The notes beneath the pieces are model-generated. The model did no database searches. It saw only the letters and a list, made by a program, of their open reading frames with translations, and had not been told where the DNA came from. DNA of 35,213 bases from Alphaproteobacteria bacterium (GTDB lineage Bacteria > Pseudomonadota > Alphaproteobacteria > MPNO01 > UBA2964), in NCBI GenBank assembly GCA_009377375.1, contig WHUE01000001.1, forward strand, positions 99,707 through 134,919, in the 5' to 3' direction. Numbering within the stretch: the first letter of the stretch is position 1; each line of letters starts with the position of its first letter. Positions 33,368 to 35,213 of the stretch are shown one piece after another. Position numbers and translations under genes: made by a program.

Positions 33368-33417
33368 GGATGCTCTCCCTTCCAGAAGAGCCGCGACCCG
33401 TTGGGGGGTCATGGCCC
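33368..33417 (-). ncRNA. Structured serC leader, candidate serC RNA motif
   Basis: On the minus strand two stems can form. Stem 1 is GCCATGACCC (33415-33406) with GGGTCGCGGC (33399-33390), with one mismatch and one wobble. Stem 2 is GCTCTTC (33391-33385) with GGAGAGC (33378-33372), with one wobble, and it contains the ribosome-binding site just before the ATG. The two stems share bases 33390-33391. Its position fits the serC RNA motif described upstream of serC in alphaproteobacteria; identity with that family was not tested. Confidence 0.48.
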
Positions 33418-33423
33418 GCCGCT

Positions 33424-33452
33424 TGTGTATGAGCTTGGCGGTGCGAAGTCAA
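33424..33452 (-). promoter_or_regulatory. Sigma-70-type promoter of serC-serA
   Basis: TTGACT (33452-33447) is followed after 17 bp by TACACA (33429-33424). The start would be near 33417, giving a leader of about 50 nt that begins right at the first stem of the serC leader. Confidence 0.55.
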
Positions 33453-33511
33453 CCGGAGTCCGGGGCTGCGTCGATTCCGCACAGCGCCGGCGGGCCGGAA
33501 AGACGGCGTCG

Positions 33512-34081
33512 CTACGGATCGCGGTAAAGCCGCACGGACACCGCGTGGGCCTCGTCGAACGCGGCCTCCAGCGCGGCGTTGAGGCCGCGGCAGCCGTCCA
33601 CCACCTGCTTCGCCCAGTCGACGTAGTCGGCAAGGCGGTCGGCGTCCCAGCCGGGGGGCGCGCCGTCGTTGATGTCGCGCAGGTTCGACGTCTTGTCGGC
33701 GATCTTGAGCAGGCGGGCGCGGGTGGACATGTGGGGTGCGGCCTCGATCTGGTGGCGCTTGCGCTCGCCCTGGGTCCGCCCCTTGTCGTCGCTCACCTCC
33801 TCGACCAGCTCCAGAACGGGCGCGCCGAACCGGGTTTCGATCAGCCGCGCGAGTACGAGGTACTCGGCCTCGGTCTCGGGCGCGTCCTCCAGCACGTCGT
33901 GCAGCAGCGCGCCGGCGAGGAGCACCGGATCGTCGCCCCCCGTCGCCTGGGCGAGCAGATGCGTCACCTCGAGCACATGGTTGATATAGGGCTCCCCCGC
34001 CGGCGCCTTGCGGGTCTGGCCGGCGTGCAGCCGCGCCGCCATCTCGGCGGCCTCGATGAGCTGGACATTGGTAAGCGGCAT
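33512..34081 (-). CDS. Small HD-domain hydrolase, Mesh1/SpoT-like
   Basis: A 189-residue stand-alone HD-domain protein. It has the early histidine in PYINHVLEV, the HD-xx-ED metal motif in LLHDVLED, and KIADKTSNLRDI. This is the hydrolase half of SpoT-type enzymes, as in Mesh1-like proteins that remove the 3'-pyrophosphate from ppGpp or dephosphorylate NADPH. No synthetase or TGS/ACT domains are present. ATG at 34081 follows AAGGGG. Promoters seem to lie in the 75-bp space to the GST gene on the other strand. It is upstream of serC on the same strand with 144 bp between, so it is probably transcribed apart. Activity on ppGpp is inferred only. Confidence 0.85.
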   Translation of the reverse strand: MPLTNVQLIEAAEMAARLHAGQTRKAPAGEPYINHVLEVTHLLAQATGGDDPVLLAGALLHDVLEDAPETEAEYLVLARLIETRFGAPVLELVEEVSDDKGRTQGERKRHQIEAAPHMSTRARLLKIADKTSNLRDINDGAPPGWDADRLADYVDWAKQVVDGCRGLNAALEAAFDEAHAVSVRLYRDP

Positions 34082-34092
34082 GCGCGTTCCCC

Positions 34093-34120
34093 TTGGCGGC
34101 GGGCGAGCCTCGGTTAGAAT
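34093..34120 (+). promoter_or_regulatory. Sigma-70-type promoter of the GST gene
   Basis: TTGGCG (34093-34098) and TAGAAT (34115-34120) are 16 bp apart; the -10 matches five of six consensus bases. A start near 34127 gives a 30-nt leader with AAGGGGAG before the TTG at 34157. Confidence 0.45.
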
Positions 34121-34156
34121 GCCAGCACACGCCGCAGCGGAAAAGGGGAGACCGGC

Positions 34157-34846
34157 TTGGCCATCACCGTCTACGAGCTTCTCGGCGCCGACGACCGGCG
34201 GTTCAGCCCGTATTGCTGGCGCACCCGCATGGCGCTGGCGCATAAGGGGCTGGACGCGGCCTACGTCCCCTGCCGGTTCACGGAGAAGGACAGGTTCGCG
34301 TTCGCCGACTACGACCGCATGCCGCTGATGACCGACGGCGAAAGCACCGTGGGCGATTCCTGGGCCATCGCCTGCTACCTGGAAGAGGCGTATCCGGACC
34401 GGCCGTCGCTGTTCGGCGGCGCGATCGGAAAGGCCGAAGCGCGGTTCTTCAACGAGTGGATCGCGACGCTGAGCGGGCCGGTGATGAGGATGATCGTCAA
34501 GGACATCTTCGACCGCCTCGATGCCGCCGACCAGCCGTATTTCCGCGCAACGCGCGAGAAGCGCTTCGGCGCCACGCTGGAGGAGATGGGCGCGCGCAGC
34601 CACGAGGCCCGCCCCGCCTTCGAGGCGGCCGCGGCGCCGCTGCGCGCGGTGCTGGCCCACCAGCCCTTTTTCTGCGGCGAGGCGCCGGCCTATGCCGATT
34701 ACATCGTCTTCGGCACGTTCCAGATCGCGCGCAGCATGTCCCCGCTCAAGCTGGTCGAGCCGGGCGACGCGCTCTACGACTGGCGGCGCCGCCTGCTGGA
34801 CCTTCACGGCGCGCTCGGCCGCAGCACCAACGCCTATCGGGAATGA
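34157..34846 (+). CDS. Glutathione S-transferase family protein, LigE (beta-etherase)-like
   Basis: A 229-residue protein with the two-domain GST fold. The N-terminal thioredoxin part reads ELLGADDRRFSPYCWRTRMALAHKGLD, then MPLMTDGES and GDSWAIACYLEEAYPDRPSLF. The SPY-WRT-ALxHKG and DSW-IA-YL-YPDRP segments match the fungal/bacterial etherase (FuA) group of which LigE is a member. LigE cleaves beta-aryl ethers of lignin fragments with glutathione. This protein may do the same or a different glutathione-dependent step. The start is TTG at 34157 with AAGGGGAG before it. It is not in an operon with the dioxygenase genes about 5 kb away, but fits the aromatic theme. Confidence 0.87.
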   Translation: MAITVYELLGADDRRFSPYCWRTRMALAHKGLDAAYVPCRFTEKDRFAFADYDRMPLMTDGESTVGDSWAIACYLEEAYPDRPSLFGGAIGKAEARFFNEWIATLSGPVMRMIVKDIFDRLDAADQPYFRATREKRFGATLEEMGARSHEARPAFEAAAAPLRAVLAHQPFFCGEAPAYADYIVFGTFQIARSMSPLKLVEPGDALYDWRRRLLDLHGALGRSTNAYRE

Positions 34847-34868
34847 CCGCGACGAAGCCCTCCAACTT

Positions 34869-34878
34869 GTCCTAGGAC
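34869..34878. promoter_or_regulatory. 10-bp palindrome upstream of the response-regulator gene
   Basis: GTCCTAGGAC is a perfect palindrome 28 bp before the ATG at 34907, in the 60-bp space where the regulator promoter must lie. It may be an operator; no -35/-10 pair is convincing. Confidence 0.3.
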
Positions 34879-34906
34879 CGCCGTTCCGGCCGCGATATGT
34901 TTGCGC

Positions 34907-35213
34907 ATGACCGTGGACGCGCAACATATCCTGGTGGTCGACGACGACACGCGGCTGCGCGAACTGCTGCGGCGCTACCTGACGGATAACGGCTTCACCG
35001 TCTCGGTGGCGCGCGACGCGGCGGAAGCGCGCCGGCTGCTGGCCGGGCTCGCCTTCGACCTGATGGTGGTGGACGTGATGATGCCTGGCGAGAACGGATT
35101 CGCCTTCACCGCCTCGCTGCGCGAGACCTCCACGGTGCCGATCCTCCTGCTGACCGCGCGCGGCGAGACGGAGGACCGGATCGAGGGGCTGGAAGCCGGC
35201 GCCGACGACTACC
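34907..35213 (+). CDS. OmpR-family response regulator, N-terminal receiver domain (cut by the right edge)
   Basis: About 102 residues are visible and the frame is still open at the right edge. The receiver domain shows the acidic triad D12-D13-D14, the phospho-accepting D56 in MVVDVMMPGENG and T83 in LLLTARGE. The window ends at GADDY, just before the conserved lysine. The RLRELLRRYL-GF start and the PGENGF turn are typical of OmpR/PetR-like regulators of alphaproteobacteria, which have a winged-helix DNA-binding domain. That domain is beyond the window, so the subfamily is inferred. A cognate kinase would be expected further right. Confidence 0.9.
   Translation, partial: MTVDAQHILVVDDDTRLRELLRRYLTDNGFTVSVARDAAEARRLLAGLAFDLMVVDVMMPGENGFAFTASLRETSTVPILLLTARGETEDRIEGLEAGADDY

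Overview
The window is GC-rich, densely coded chromosomal DNA, about 70% coding on alternating strands. It most likely comes from a free-living alphaproteobacterium of the Rhodospirillales type. The clues are the alphaproteobacterial form of SerC in a serC-serA operon with a structured leader, glutamyl-Q tRNA(Asp) synthetase next to a DUF952 protein, and several LivKHMGF/aromatic-catabolism families. Two PEP-CTERM proteins imply an exosortase elsewhere in the genome. I see no rRNA, tRNA, CRISPR array, insertion sequence or prophage.

Layout. (1) 1-2440, minus strand: a PP-loop protein cut by the left edge and a polysaccharide flippase, probably the end of an envelope or exopolysaccharide locus. 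(2) 2566-8591, minus: a cupin gene with its own promoter, an LVIVD-repeat protein, and a three-gene ABC importer of the ferric/polyamine/phosphonate type. (3) 8592-8984: the only gap over 300 bases. It is followed by a PEP-CTERM protein with a metzincin-like zinc motif, then an amidohydrolase and a class II aldolase-type protein, all plus strand. (4) 12391-18900, minus: a CHASE/PAS sensor kinase, a 4,5-dihydroxyphthalate-decarboxylase-like protein paired with a UbiD decarboxylase under a recognisable promoter, then RidA, GluQ and DUF952. (5) 18968-21406, plus: a two-component-type flavin monooxygenase, a small conserved hypothetical gene, and a second PEP-CTERM gene behind a near-consensus sigma-54 promoter. 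(6) 21490-27276, plus: a branched-chain-type ABC importer (binding protein, fused LivH-LivM permease, LivG, LivF) followed by a single-chain LigB-LigA extradiol dioxygenase. (7) 27305-29816, minus: Rieske dioxygenase beta and alpha subunits and a degenerate metallo-beta-lactamase-fold protein. (8) 29932-35213: a degenerate beta-carbonic anhydrase, serC-serA, a Mesh1-like HD hydrolase, a LigE-type glutathione transferase, and an OmpR-family regulator cut by the right edge.

How it may work together. Regions 4 to 7 carry two decarboxylase families, a flavin hydroxylase, a Rieske dioxygenase, an extradiol ring-cleavage enzyme and a dedicated importer. This looks like uptake and catabolism of a carboxylated or phenolic aromatic, though no substrate can be named from sequence. 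The clearest non-coding signals are: stems that bury the Shine-Dalgarno sequence before the liv binding-protein gene and before serC; a 12-bp perfect hairpin between the binding-protein and permease genes; and sigma-54-like promoters before both PEP-CTERM genes.
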